This document shows positions 34,990 to 46,062 of a DNA stretch of 64,000 bases, piece after piece. Under the pieces are notes generated by a model, which was not told the DNA's origin, made no database searches, and worked only from the letters and a program-made list of their open reading frames with translations. The stretch comes from Lomentospora prolificans (Eukaryota; Ascomycota; Sordariomycetes; Microascales; Microascaceae), in the NCBI GenBank assembly GCA_029532625.1, contig JARFXM010000009.1, forward strand, positions 1,240,001 through 1,304,000, given 5' to 3'. Numbering within the stretch: the first letter of the stretch is position 1; each line of letters begins with the position of its first letter. The position numbers were made by a program, and so were the translations under genes.

Positions 34990-37900
34990 CTACTCTTCAT
35001 CGAGAGAGCCCATCGCAACGGGCCTCGAGCTCCCCTTCTTGCCTAGCTTCAGTAAGCTCAGTCGCCTCCTTACGCTGCCCATCTTGTGAATGCCGACTCC
35101 CTTGTCGCCGTCCTTGTCGCCAATGTCGAGACTTGAGCGGCCTACTGATTCGGTCACCCAGTCCCCACCATTGTCGTTACCATTTCCGTTGGTGATCTGG
35201 GTGACCGACGGTACCTTGATAGGGTGTGAGCCAAAGAAGCTTCGTCGGTTATTTTGGGTCACGTTGTTGTTACCGCTACCCCTGCTGGCGGATCGACTCC
35301 TAGTGAGAGCGATATCGCCGTTGCTTCCTGTCTGAGTGTGGCCGCGTTGCGCGCTTGTTTGGGTCTGCGACCGAGAGTTCTGGTGATGGTGGTGTGGTTG
35401 CTGGTGGTCCCCGTTAGGCTTCCCTTGATCCTTCTTCTTCCCGCCTAGGAAGCTCAGCCGAGGGGCACGAGAGGCCTTAGCAGCCTGCGCGCTTGCAACC
35501 TCGGCACCGACCTCTTGCGACATCGTCGCCGTGATGCTCGACACCGGGGCGGTCTCTGTCAGCGGGGATACTCTCCAAACCGAAGCTGGAGAACCCATGT
35601 CCTGGGGAGGCTGTGGCATCATGAAGAGTTCTATCTCGGGTGCAAAGGTACTCTCAAAGTCTGTTCAGTCCAGTTAGTACGTACGTATTTGTTTCGCCGG
35701 GTAGAATGATATAACTTACACCTCTGCAGCTCCTCGTGATTTCTTGCCAAGGTGTCGATAGAACTCTTCGAGAACGTAACCAGGCACTTCCTAAGCACAA
35801 AGGCATGGTCCACTAAAGCCATTTTGATCGCATTATCTTGGGGATCCAGCTCAACCTCATCATCTTCAATCTCGGCAACGGGAACAAACTGGCGGTATCG
35901 TACGATGCTGTTCTCGGCGACAGGGTTGACAGATGAGGCCACTGTCTCGAAGAGAATCCGCGCGCTCTCGGGGTCGCCCTCGCCAACGCGCTTCTCCAGC
36001 AGGCTCATCTCCTGGGTTTTGCGCGTGATGCGTTCGAGAGCCGTCTCACGTGCGCTAAGCTTGATTTCGTGAGTACCGACAATCTCGCTTCGTCGGAGGA
36101 TGGTCGGGAACGGTTCGGCGGTAGTGTAAACGAGCTTCTCCGCATAGTGCCCAGTAACAGGACCGCTGGTGTTGCGTTTGGTCGAAATAGAGAACGTCTG
36201 AGGATGGGTAGAGAGGAGATAGTCGCGGATAGGATGGGCAACTCTGGCTCTTTGGAAGACATGGTGCGTAGTATCGCGATGAGGGGTGATGGATGAGACG
36301 ACGAGGTACTGGCCCTCTACCTCATCGACGTCGCCAGTCGTCACAATCTGCGCAGCGGGATACAACTCCTGCATTCTATCCGTAAAGGCAGACGTCCTCT
36401 CATTGGGTCCCCCTTCGTAAACGAACTCCTTGTCGCGGAGACTAGTGAGGAATCCAAGTCCCTTGTAAATAACTCTGTAGTACTTGGGCACCAGCTTGTC
36501 ACTCTTGACGATCGTTTCGTAGATCTTAGCTATCGCCCGCTCAGTCCTAGCCAGTTTGGCAAAGTCGAAAACATTTGTCTCATACTGGACCTGGAGCTCA
36601 CGGTACGCCTCGAGGGCGCTCGTCCAAGCCTCTCCGTCTTCGAAATGCTTAATCATATCAAAGTAGATGCGCTCCTTGCGTTCAAAGTGGGACTGGATTG
36701 GGAAATCGGGATCGTAGAGAGGCGCAGCTTGCTTAGTGGGATCCCATTCGTATAGGTCCGCGTGCAGCTTCAATGCGAGACCGGCCTCCGCATGATTCCG
36801 CGCCTCTGCCTGGAGGGTCGCGAGTTGATGGACATAACGCACGAAAATCTCTTCCTTTTGCATATCGCGTAAGAACTCCATGAGTCGCAGACGGTTGATG
36901 AGGTGTGTGGCCTCGCTAGTGCCATCGCCGCTGCGGACAGCAACAAGGAGGTCGAGGAACTCGTCAACCGTAGACATCAGCTCTTTGATGGCATTGTAAA
37001 GATCCCCAGGGTTTTCGGATAGAGAGGCAAACCGTTCCAATAACTCGCTGACAAAGAGTTTTTGCAAGATGCTCTCAGTCATTGGCTTCGTCTTGAAAAA
37101 TTGATCGAGGCAGTCGATTATCTCCGTCTGAATGACTGAAAGGTCCTCGCTAAGGGTCCATTCGCTGACAATCATCGTCTGCAGTACTTCGACGGCCATC
37201 TTACGCAAACCTTCGTGGACACTCAAGCAGAGTTCGACGATCGGACCGACGAGAGTTGGGACGTACTGTACTTGGTAACCGCCCATCTTCATAAGATGGA
37301 AGCGCTCCCTCTCATCCGCACTGGTCTCCCAACCGATAGCACTCCAGGTTCTACGGAGGAGATCCGCGCCGTGCTCGCGAACATCTCCCGCGATCTTCCA
37401 CACAGCCCTACGCTTCTGTTCTGGAAACGTCTCAAGCGCGAGAGAAGAGCTGCCAACCAGCTTCAAGAGCGTCGAGAAGAACATCTTCCACAGTTCCGTA
37501 TTAAAGTTCTCGGCCTCGTCGGGATCTGGCAAGAAGGATTCGAGCATGATGCCTGTAAGATATTGGAGCGTCCGCATCGTGGACTTGTGATGGTAGATGT
37601 GGATACTCAGCCACTCGGGTGGGAAAGCCTCACCAGAGAGGATACTCATGTGAACGCGAAGTGTCTGTTCTAAAAGGGTTGTGAGGTCGCCGTCGGCAAG
37701 TTCTAATTGCATGCCACCAGCGGGTGACGTTGAGAGCGCGGACAGAACGGCTGATAGCTCGATAAGAGCTTCGTCGAACGACACAGGTTCGGGCAGGATC
37801 TTATTCACGAAAGGATATGACGTAGGGAATAGAAGAGAGAGGCGGGTCTTTGATGTGCGGGGTGTTGCTTGTATCACTAGATACGAGTCGATTATTTTCG

Positions 37901-40900
37901 GAATATAGTCGGGGATCTCGTTGCCAATGTAGTCAATATGGCTAGCGACAACCGAGCAGCAGAGCCTGACTTGCTCGCGCCATTGTTCTGTTACCTCCGT
38001 GGTGTGGCCCCAGTGCGGCGCGATCCACCGGACGGTGTTGGCACTAAGAACGGAGCGCTGCTCAGGCTGTGAGAAAATTTCCAGCTTGGAATAGTTAATG
38101 ATGAGAATAAGCTTATACAGGACAAGCTTGCCCTTAACACCAGCACAGGAGTCCATAAAATCAATCGCGATATGAAGGATTTCTTCGGTCGTCAAGAGGC
38201 CGGAGAGTTCGGGCAGCCAAGTATGGAAATGTTGAACAGCCAGGGTCTGGCTGCCAATCAAAGCCGGTGCAGGGTTTCGCATCATAGCATCGAGCGCCTT
38301 GAAGATCGTTCTGAGGTTTCGGGTAAAGCTAGGTGTGGTGGCGGTGATACCCAAGTGTGCTTCCTTCGCTTTCTGTTGGCCACGGGCATGGGTGATGAAC
38401 TTCAGAATATGCCGGACAACCTTGAAAGTCGCCCGCAATTTTCGAGAAGTTTCAGGCTCGGTGGGTTTCTCGAGAAGCCTCGTGAAAGACTGAACGAGGC
38501 AGGGCGTCGCGAAGGGATAGTTGAACCTCGTCTCGGCATAGTGATCGACAAGTGGCCCGAGGTTGAATCGTCGGTCGTGTACAATCCCCAGGACCCTAAC
38601 GAGGGCAGTGAAGACGAGATCTTCGTATTCCACATTCCCAGAGTACTCAACGAGTACGGCAAAGAGAGCATCGAGCACATCGTTGAGGAGTTTGACAATC
38701 TCGATTTCAGGCACAAAGATGAGCTGTTTAAGGATGGCAGGGATCTCGTCTCTTGACTCCTTCCATTTGAGAAGTCCCAAAACGACCCTGTCTTGAGAAA
38801 ACCGGGTGCTGCAGAGGTAGGTTTCGACGCGAAGTGTGGCGACTGGGCCAGTCACTTCCACCTGCTCGTCCTTGCCCCGGGCACTCCAGGGCAGAGAGAG
38901 ATAGCCTCCTTTTCCTGAAGGGCCAGGCCGGGCGGTAGAAGTAAACTCATCAACTTTGTAGAGTAAGCAGGGATGAGGGCCGTCCCGCCGGAACGCGCGC
39001 TTATCCCACAGAGGCATGTGAGCCACTGCGAACGGCGTGTTGGGGACGTCGGACAGGAACATTACGACGTGCGTATCAGGGACATCATTTGCCGAAATTC
39101 CAAGACGAATTGTCTGCTTCCACGCTTCCCCTCGCTCGACCGCCACCGATTTCCAAGTCGTGAGACCTTCTGTGTTGGACGAAGGGAAGATGCAATTTTC
39201 AATTCGCTCCCCAGACGATCGCCGTACTTCAAGTATTATTTGCAGGTTGTTGCCTTGCGTCGTAGCCGAAATAGCAGTCGGGCTACCTCCGAACCTCGAC
39301 AGTAAGTTTTGCTTCGCAAGAGAGGCGCCATCAAGAGTAAGATAAATATCGGATCTCGGCTTTGTTGGTGCACCGGAGAAACCCATCTTGTTAGTTTTTC
39401 GTACGCCGGATAGCAGGGTGGGGGTTGACCGGATAAGCGCGTCGGCATCCGGGTGGTTGAAGCCCTTCAAGATGAGCTGGATCCTCTCTGAGCGGACCGA
39501 TTTGTCATAATGGCCCGGCTGGCTATCCATAAGCTCCCGAACAAGAGAGTCCCAATCTTCACCATTCTCTAACCTGTCCTGACTCGGGCGCGCGGCCGGA
39601 GAAAGGATGCTAACAACTTGCTCAACCTCCTCCTCGTATTTCATAATAGCATTCAGACGCAGGATCCCGATTCCAATAGTGCGAGTCGCGCTAAGGGAGG
39701 AGCTCGGAACGATGCCGTCAATCGACTTTTGCGCCCTCGAGCCTGCCGTACTTGGAGGGAAGCTACCGTCTCGGCTCTCTACGCCATTCGTCGGCGGACG
39801 GCCCTCGGGTTGTTCAGAAACCGTCTCCATTTTTGCCGTATTCTGGCCCCTCGAGAATGCTGACCGGGCACCCTTGTTCCACATCAGGCTGCGCCTAGAA
39901 GACTGTTTATTTGATGAGGACACGGGCGGCTTTGATGAATCCTTCGAGAAAGGCGTTTGGATGCTAGGTCCGGAGCGCGACCCGGGGTTAGTGGCGATGA
40001 TTGGTTGCTTGGCGCGAACTTTGATGACGAGGAAGAGATCTGATTCGGCAGAAGGAACATCGCCAATATCCTGCGCAGAGAGATCAGTAAAGAGGGTCTT
40101 CATCTCGGCGTGGTTACCATTCGCGCCAACGAAGCCTCCCGACGGCACCTTGACAGCAAAAGCCTCGGATAGCGTTGCCGCAGCACCACCTAGAGGTTTT
40201 CCGACCAGGTACAACTCGAGGGTAGTCTCGTCAGCAGATGCGCCAGCGAATCCCTTGACATCAACCATGAGGTGGTGCAAGGCAGTAAGCTCTACAATAG
40301 GCTGAGGAGGCTCGTCTAGCAGACTCATCATAGTCTGTAACTTGGTGATCTCGACGACTGAGTCATCGCCGGTGAGCACCCGTCCGCGTTGGGTAGGATC
40401 TCTCACGATGACTTCACCGCCACAGAGTTTGTTTACATTCACAAGATCCCAAACGGTCTTCTCCCGCAGTCGCTCGTACTCGTGCGCAGTCAAGACATTG
40501 TGGAGGAATTGTTGCCGGGCGAAGTAGAGTGAGTTTATCAGATGAGAAAGCTTGTCGAGCTTGGAGTATTGGCGGGTTAGGAGAAGTTCGTGCAGGTTGG
40601 TCGAGTGCCATTCGCGTAGGCAGGATGCGATCTCGTCGATCAATGGCTCGTGGGCAGAAGTCGGTGTCTCGTCACCGATCTTAAGCATCGGTACGGGGGC
40701 TGGTGGTGGAGGTTCGTTGGGATCGCGGCGGATTGGTATGGATAGAGATGCGCCAGAGGTGCCGTTTGGTAGCTCCTTGAAAGGTGTACGCTGGGAGGCA
40801 AAGCTTATCCTGGGTGTACCAGACTTGGCGTCGAGGGAGCTGCGCCTATCACCACCTCTCCTCTTTCTACTAAGGCCGCTTTTTGCGGAATCGCTTCCTG

Positions 40901-41234
40901 CAGTGATGTCGGGTCTCGATGCATCGCCTTCGCTGGCCTCATCGTTCTCGTCGGCCTCGTCCAGCTCGCCCAGCATCTCTCTCACCTCAACACAGCTCCG
41001 GGGGAAAATGCCACTGAAGACGCGGGCTTCAAGGGTCTGACCCTTGACCGACGTGAGGCCGGCGAGCAGACTAGGAGGCGCGACTAGGTAGCCGCGTAGC
41101 CAGTTGCCATCTGGCGTTTCTTCTATAATGTATAGCTCATCTCCGATCTCAAGAGGTAAGTCAGCTGGCGTGGAGGCAGTGAAAGGATAGGTCGCGACGG
41201 CAAAGGCGATACGGGGAAGCGGTTGCCAAGGCAT
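34990..41234 (-). CDS. DCK1: DOCK-family Rho GTPase exchange factor with N-terminal SH3 domain
   Basis: Exon 1 runs 41234-35720 and exon 2 runs 35660-34990, joined over a 59-bp GTAAGT intron; 2061 residues. Residues about 8-85 are an SH3 domain (AVATYPFTASTPADLPLEIG, then DELYIIEETPDGNWLRGYLV). Around 610-800 lies the DOCK C2/DHR-1 domain (IYLTLDGASLAKQNLLSRFG). From about 1450 to 1840 is the DHR-2 catalytic region (FVRYVHQLATLQAEARNHAE, YFDMIKHFEDGEAWTSALEA, YYRVIYKGLGFLTSLRDKEF). The order SH3-DHR1-DHR2 and the size match yeast Dck1, which with the ELMO homologue Lmo1 activates Rho5. The second exon encodes a basic, Ser/Asn/Gln/His-rich tail of about 220 residues, probably disordered. Cytosolic and recruited to membranes, by family. 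Ortholog call is from architecture. Confidence 0.93.
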
Positions 41235-43613
41235 TGGATCCAGTGGCTCACTCGTGGTGAACGCCCTTCCTTGCCGATGCGGATGAGCTGAGACTGGGGC
41301 GACACAGATTCAAGAGTACTAGGCTGCAGGGTTTCACTCCAATATAAGGAGAATATACAGTGTCACAACGAGGGCAAGGACCGTTGGGCTGTTGGAATGG
41401 GGTGGTTGAGGCCCTTCCTCCTCGCAGACTTTAGCAGGGAATGATGTTTTGGTCGCAACTTGGGACCGAATAATTCATGTGGGCCAACAGGACATGAGTC
41501 GAATGTAGTAGAGATGCGATATCGAATACTAGGGAGAGGTGTATCGACAGTTCGCAATCGATTGATAGGCAAAGATATATTTTCGAAGGTCTAGCGAACG
41601 ACGTTTCGGGTTCTCGAGGCCGTGGTGTCGTAAGGAACACACTGGGCCAAGGGTTGGGGTGGACGCACAGGACCAGGGGGCCTCTTGCCTGGCTTCGAAG
41701 GCGTAGAACACCGCGTGAGGAACGTGCTGAACGAAATGTGGTTGGTATCAAAGAATAAAGTTGAAGGAATGACTTGGGGTTGACGAGGTCGGAAGGAGGG
41801 GGGAAATTGAAGGTTGAAGAGCTCGCTTCCCGTTTGCGACAGCGGGCGGGAATTGGTGATACAGTACTTTTTTTTTTTTTTCTGCTTCCGCCGGGACTTG
41901 CTTTTCGCCCTTTGCTCGCTCCTTCTCCTTCTCCTTTTTGGGGGGAGCAGGTGCAAACAACATTAACCGTGAAGGAACCAGGGAGGAGGGGCTGCAGTCG
42001 CTGGACGATGGAGGTGGGCTGGGGCAGGCCTACTATTAGTGGGTGACTTGGCCCGGCTGGTATCCCCAGGTACCACCCAATTTCATTTTTCAGAGGGGTA
42101 GAACGCCCCCAGCATTGATTTGATTTGATGTTATCGGCATCGCCAGCAGTGAAAGGTCCGGAATGCTCCAGTCCGCGAGGTGTTTGAGGATTGACCCAGC
42201 TTAAAAAATTGACATTACAACAATGCACCTCTCCCCTTTGTCGCATCCCAGGTACATGTACGTTACTCGACCAAAAACCTCCAGTGAGGACTCGAGCTAG
42301 CAGCGCAGCTAAGGCCTCTGCAAGCCACTGAGCATTGATCAATGAGTCTATCGTCCAGGAACTCAGGCACCGACAGGACAGTTGGAACTTTCGCATCTCC
42401 ACAACGCTGCAACATATGCATGCTCTTTGAGGGGGAAATGCACGATCGAGGGCGTCATCCATCGAATCAAGGGAGCCTTGAAAGGTTCACTGTCACGGTA
42501 CCTTGAGAACGAGAGCTGGCTGAGCCAGCATTTGAATGAGTGATCAATTCAATGTGATGTGCGCTATTATTGCGCCCGCCGATCATTTTCCAACCGTCTT
42601 GTTTCAACATGTGCCCGTTTCATGTCCCAGTGGAACCTGCAGCTATTCTGATATTCTCCAGCCAGCATTCCTCGAGACCGGTTGCACTAGACAAGCAAAA
42701 CAATTGCAACTCGTTCGGGGTCTTTCCTCATGGAACGTTAGGTTAATTTCCCGAACAAAACCTTGCGCCTCTTGAATCCCATTCACTGAAAATTCCGCTG
42801 GTTCTCAATCTCAAACCGAGTGGGCGCCACAAACAGGGGTCACTTCACTAAACCGAGTCGCACAAAAGGCCAAAACTGCCAGCTTGTTAATAGTGCCACG
42901 ACAACGAAGCGGGAGAGCCAGGATAGTGAGCCTTGGCGAGCATGCCACTGGCCCATTACCACTCGGGGCCTGGCAAGCCCAAGATATGAGATTCTTCTGA
43001 CCAACTGGCTAACCCTTGCCCCATTCCCACCTCTAGAATCTCTCGCCGTCCTTCTCCCAGCTTCCGAACGCTCAGACCCCTGAAGAATGCAGCTCGTCGC
43101 TGCGACCCAATACCGCACGGATCGCCTCACGTTATTATCGTAACGTGTGCACAGGAGTGTCGCGCCATGTAAACTACGGAGTGTTACTGGTAAACTAGTT
43201 ATATGAACTAGGACAATGCGCACAGTCGATCAGAACATTGACACAATGCAAGACCTGCAAGCCACATCGGGTGTCCCTTTGATCGGTGGCTCTCATCAAA
43301 ATACCAGTAGGTAAGAACGAGAAGGCGTGTGTACTTGTTATATCCCTGGTGGCAAGGCTGAGCGAAATTTAGGCGCGGTCGTATTTCAATGTCTCTTAGA
43401 AAGGAAGTGTGTCCGGGTCTGACCCTCGCTCAAGGCTCCTCGGCAGTAGCTAGCAAACGCGCGGGAGGCCAGCAAAGGAGCTTTGAGCTCATTGAGTAAT
43501 ATCGAGCCGTCCGCCCGCACCCGCGTGTGGCTGGGGAAACTCAGCTTATCAGACGCATTATACTCGCCCGTCCATTCACACGATCTCTTTTCGAGATGCA
43601 AACACTTTAGAAG

Positions 43614-43781
43614 ATGCTGTCGTTTGCTCGGTTACCCAAGTATTTGATTGACAAGCCGCCTCTAGCCACCCGCTTCTTCCGTGCTTCAACAGTTCAACAG
43701 GCTGGCGCGCCAAAGGATTGCCCTGCTCTTGAGAAGTGCCCGATCAGCCGATGTTCGTGCAAAACCGAGCCATGGCGCTGA
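43614..43781 (+). pseudogene. Short fragment resembling the N-terminus of a mitochondrial Aim32/sucrase-ferredoxin-like protein
   Basis: An ATG-led frame of 55 codons ends at TGA 43779-43781. It begins like a mitochondrial presequence (MLSFARLPKYLIDKPPLATR), followed by a four-cysteine segment (CPALEKCPISRCSCKTEP). From recall, fungal Aim32 proteins start with a presequence and a similar CP..C.C..TP segment, then continue with a thioredoxin-like ferredoxin fold, which is absent here. A different frame stays open downstream to 44148 but does not look like that domain. So it may be a truncated copy, or chance. Compare with the full gene elsewhere in the genome. Confidence 0.3.
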
Positions 43782-44212
43782 TCGCCAGCAGGAGTGTCAC
43801 CTTTTCGAGCAGCCTCCACTATCCGCGTGCGAATTGTACCAGACTACCGACATAACTCATCAGCAGCGGTTGAGTGGGATACGGTCCCGACTTGACCTGC
43901 CTCAGTGTGGCATTGGATTGCTCGATTCCGAGTTCCGGGAACCAGACTCTGTTCACCAATTTCAGTCGTTATCTTATTACCGGAGTGGACAAATTGTCAG
44001 CGACCCGATTGTGCGACGGATCAAGTCTAGAACATCTCAATTCGCGAAAAAAATTATGACCGGGAAAAGCCGAGAGACTGTTTCACGTTTGACAGACGCC
44101 TCGTGGGGTCCCGGCGACCAAGAATGTCTCGCCCCAAACAATCCTTGACACCCAAAAACAAATTCACAAGGACTAATCTTATTCCAACATTACGCCCATG
44201 GTGTATCTCTGC

Positions 44213-44965
44213 TCAGGAATAAACCCAGGCATAGCCGCGATCCGTTAACGGGAGAGGGTGGAACGCCTCAAATATCTCTCCGCTCCCATTGTCAGGTGTC
44301 TTGCGCATCGCACTTTGTCTATCTGTCAAGGTCACTTGGCTGCCGGTAATAGCTGTTCCTTTCCATGATGACAAGCCCATAGTTAGCCAGGGGATATTCG
44401 CGCCGTTCAAGGTGAGACCATTGTTCGAGGGCCCCAGATATGACATGGAATCGTTCACGTCTTTGGAATTCCGCGGTTCTTTATTCATCCTGTGGCCCCG
44501 CAACACGGTCCAGGGACGGCCAATCTGAAGACGCTGGCCCCAACATCATACCGCCTCAAGGGTCGAGAGTTCCCAGTTGAACCCAACAGTCAGCAGTCAA
44601 AAGTGGCAAATGGTGGATGTAAATCGTGTTATTCTTCTTTTTTCTCTTCCCCCCTCCCCCAACTCTTGTGGCGTCCCGTTCCCTAGGAGTATGGTGGAGA
44701 TGTCATTCGGGCTCATAACATCAGTCTTCTCGTCGTCGCTCTTCAAAGAGCCCTCGGATCGAGGAGCGACGCCAGACTCGTACGTCCGGGCATAAACTAA
44801 TAAAGAAGCAGTACGTAGTCGATTTGGTTTATTGGATGGCTTTGGCATCCGGTTCAAGATCACTTGTACGGGGTGTTCTCTTAGGCAACACAAATAGTCA
44901 TCTGAGCTGCATGTGTTCGCCTGACGTCCGGTGCTCGTGAGGCCGCAACGTTCACGCAGAACCAC
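44213..44965 (-). other. Two orphan minus-strand open frames, possibly exons of an unknown gene
   Basis: Frame 44965-44597 and frame 44506-44213 both lie on the minus strand. The downstream frame extends upstream without a stop to about 44548 and has a protein-like composition (GLTLNGANIPWLTMGLSSWK, then AITGSQVTLTDRQSAM). A CTTCAG acceptor lies just before IGRPWTVLRGHR, but I could not find a matching donor that joins the two frames cleanly. No family recognised; treat as unproven. Confidence 0.2.
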
Positions 44966-45173
44966 CTGCTAATTTCTTTGTCGCGGGGAACGATCCTGGT
45001 CCAAGCCCCTTGTGAAGTGAATAGTCAACCATGCAGCGCGTGCAATTTGAATGTTTACTCTAAGCTGACGGGCTTTCCAGACCATCTTCTTCCTTATCGT
45101 ATGTAGTAGAGTACCTCCCTATAATCCTACTAACACACCGTGATATAGCTAGCCCCTGCAAGCACTATGGAAG

Positions 45174-45536
45174 CTAGTCTCCTTCATCTACCTCCTCCTC
45201 CACGTCCTCTTCCACTTCCTCATCGCCTTCACCTTCTACCTCTTCTTCTATTTCCTCGTCTTCTCCCTCGTCTTCTCCTACTCCTACCTCGCTAGAATCG
45301 GCTTCTTCTTCCTCGTCGCCCTCCCTTTCTTCTAGAGATTCCTCGTCTTCAGAGTCGTCTTCAGTCGCTTTCTCATCCCCTTCATCAACGCTCTCCTCTT
45401 CTTCGACTCCATCTTCGTCTTCCCCTTCATCCCCCTGCATCCCATCCTCTTCACTCCCCTCTTCTCCCTCTTCTCCCTCGCCTTCATCCTCGGAGTCCTC
45501 CTCGAGGCCCTCCTCTACCGGAAAGTCCTCCGCCAT
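45174..45536 (-). CDS. Acidic low-complexity ORF (Glu/Asp-rich)
   Basis: From the first real ATG at 45536 the frame encodes 120 residues, almost all Glu, Asp, Gly and Ser (for example DEGEGEEGEEGSEEDGMQGD). The open frame extends upstream into the last exon of the broken secreted-protein gene but in a different phase from the preferred splice. The coding strand is a nearly continuous purine tract of about 360 bases (GAG/GAA/GAC repeats), so the frame could be an expanded trinucleotide-like tract with no function, or an acidic C-terminal tail once attached to the upstream exons. No domain visible. Confidence 0.35.
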   Translation of the reverse strand: MAEDFPVEEGLEEDSEDEGEGEEGEEGSEEDGMQGDEGEDEDGVEEEESVDEGDEKATEDDSEDEESLEEREGDEEEEADSSEVGVGEDEGEDEEIEEEVEGEGDEEVEEDVEEEVDEGD

Positions 45537-45600
45537 GTTCGACTCCAATTGCTGGTCCCCAAAGTAGACATCGTCAGGGAGGTCATCCTCCGAGACACAG

Positions 45601-46062
45601 TTAGGGTTGCACTGGCCCAGATCCACCCTCCGTATACTCAAGGACAAATGTGTCGATCCCGCAGTCGGGGAGAACTAGACATAAATAAGCATCAGGCGTC
45701 AGGTAGTTTAGGTCGGCGGCATACCTTTCATATCATCATACGGTGTCGCGTGAAGTAGACAGTTTTAGACCTCCTCGCTATACGGGGTGTAGAGTCCATT
45801 GTATTTCCAGTAAAAGGCTCTATTGCACTTTAGCCATATCGTTCAACCTCGACCTGTGTCTACTGAGTTGTATCCGGTCGCTTTACTTTTCGGTGTTATC
45901 CACAGCACAGCCGAGCATTAGCAGGCCTCCAACCGGAATGGTCTTGACTAGCTCGGATTCGGCATCGGGGCAGCAGTAAGTCTTGATGGGGGCCGTTGCC
46001 GTGCAGTTTAGAGAAGCGAGGGCGCCCGTAAGGGCAGCAGCAAGGAGGTAGGCGTACTTCAT
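45601..46062 (-). pseudogene. Small six-cysteine secreted protein gene interrupted by an in-frame TAA
   Basis: Exons 46062-45887, 45819-45725 and 45674-45601 join in consistent phases through GTAAAG..TAG and GTATGC..TAG introns and would encode 114 codons. The start is a clear signal peptide (MKYAYLLAAALTGALA). Cysteines fall at codons 20, 30, 31, 52, 79 and 95. Codon 77 (45767-45765) is TAA, within exon 2, so the product as written stops after four cysteines at 76 residues. The frame stays open on both sides of this stop and the remaining two cysteines follow it. A single C-to-T change in a CAA codon would explain the TAA. Alternative: exon 2 ends early at a weak GTCTAA donor just before the stop, which would splice in frame into the acidic frame downstream. 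Function unknown; small secreted cysteine-rich proteins are common in fungi. Confidence 0.6.

Larger units (their letters stand above)
41235..45600. other. Accessory intergenic stretch upstream of the DOCK gene
   Basis: Contains the leader and promoter of the DOCK gene (41.2-42.0 kb, with a poly-T at 41869-41881), a short cysteine-motif gene fragment at 43614, two minus-strand orphan frames at 44.2-44.97 kb and the acidic tract from 45174 (all listed separately). A stop-free minus-strand frame spans 41431-42462, but I do not consider it a gene. Nothing else is supported. Confidence 0.45.

Noticed and set aside
41431..42462. A 343-codon stop-free frame on the minus strand upstream of the DOCK gene
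   Set aside because: Composition is erratic, it contains a Lys run coded by a poly-A tract, shows no domain and lies where the DOCK promoter and 5' leader should be. Chance openness is more likely than a gene.
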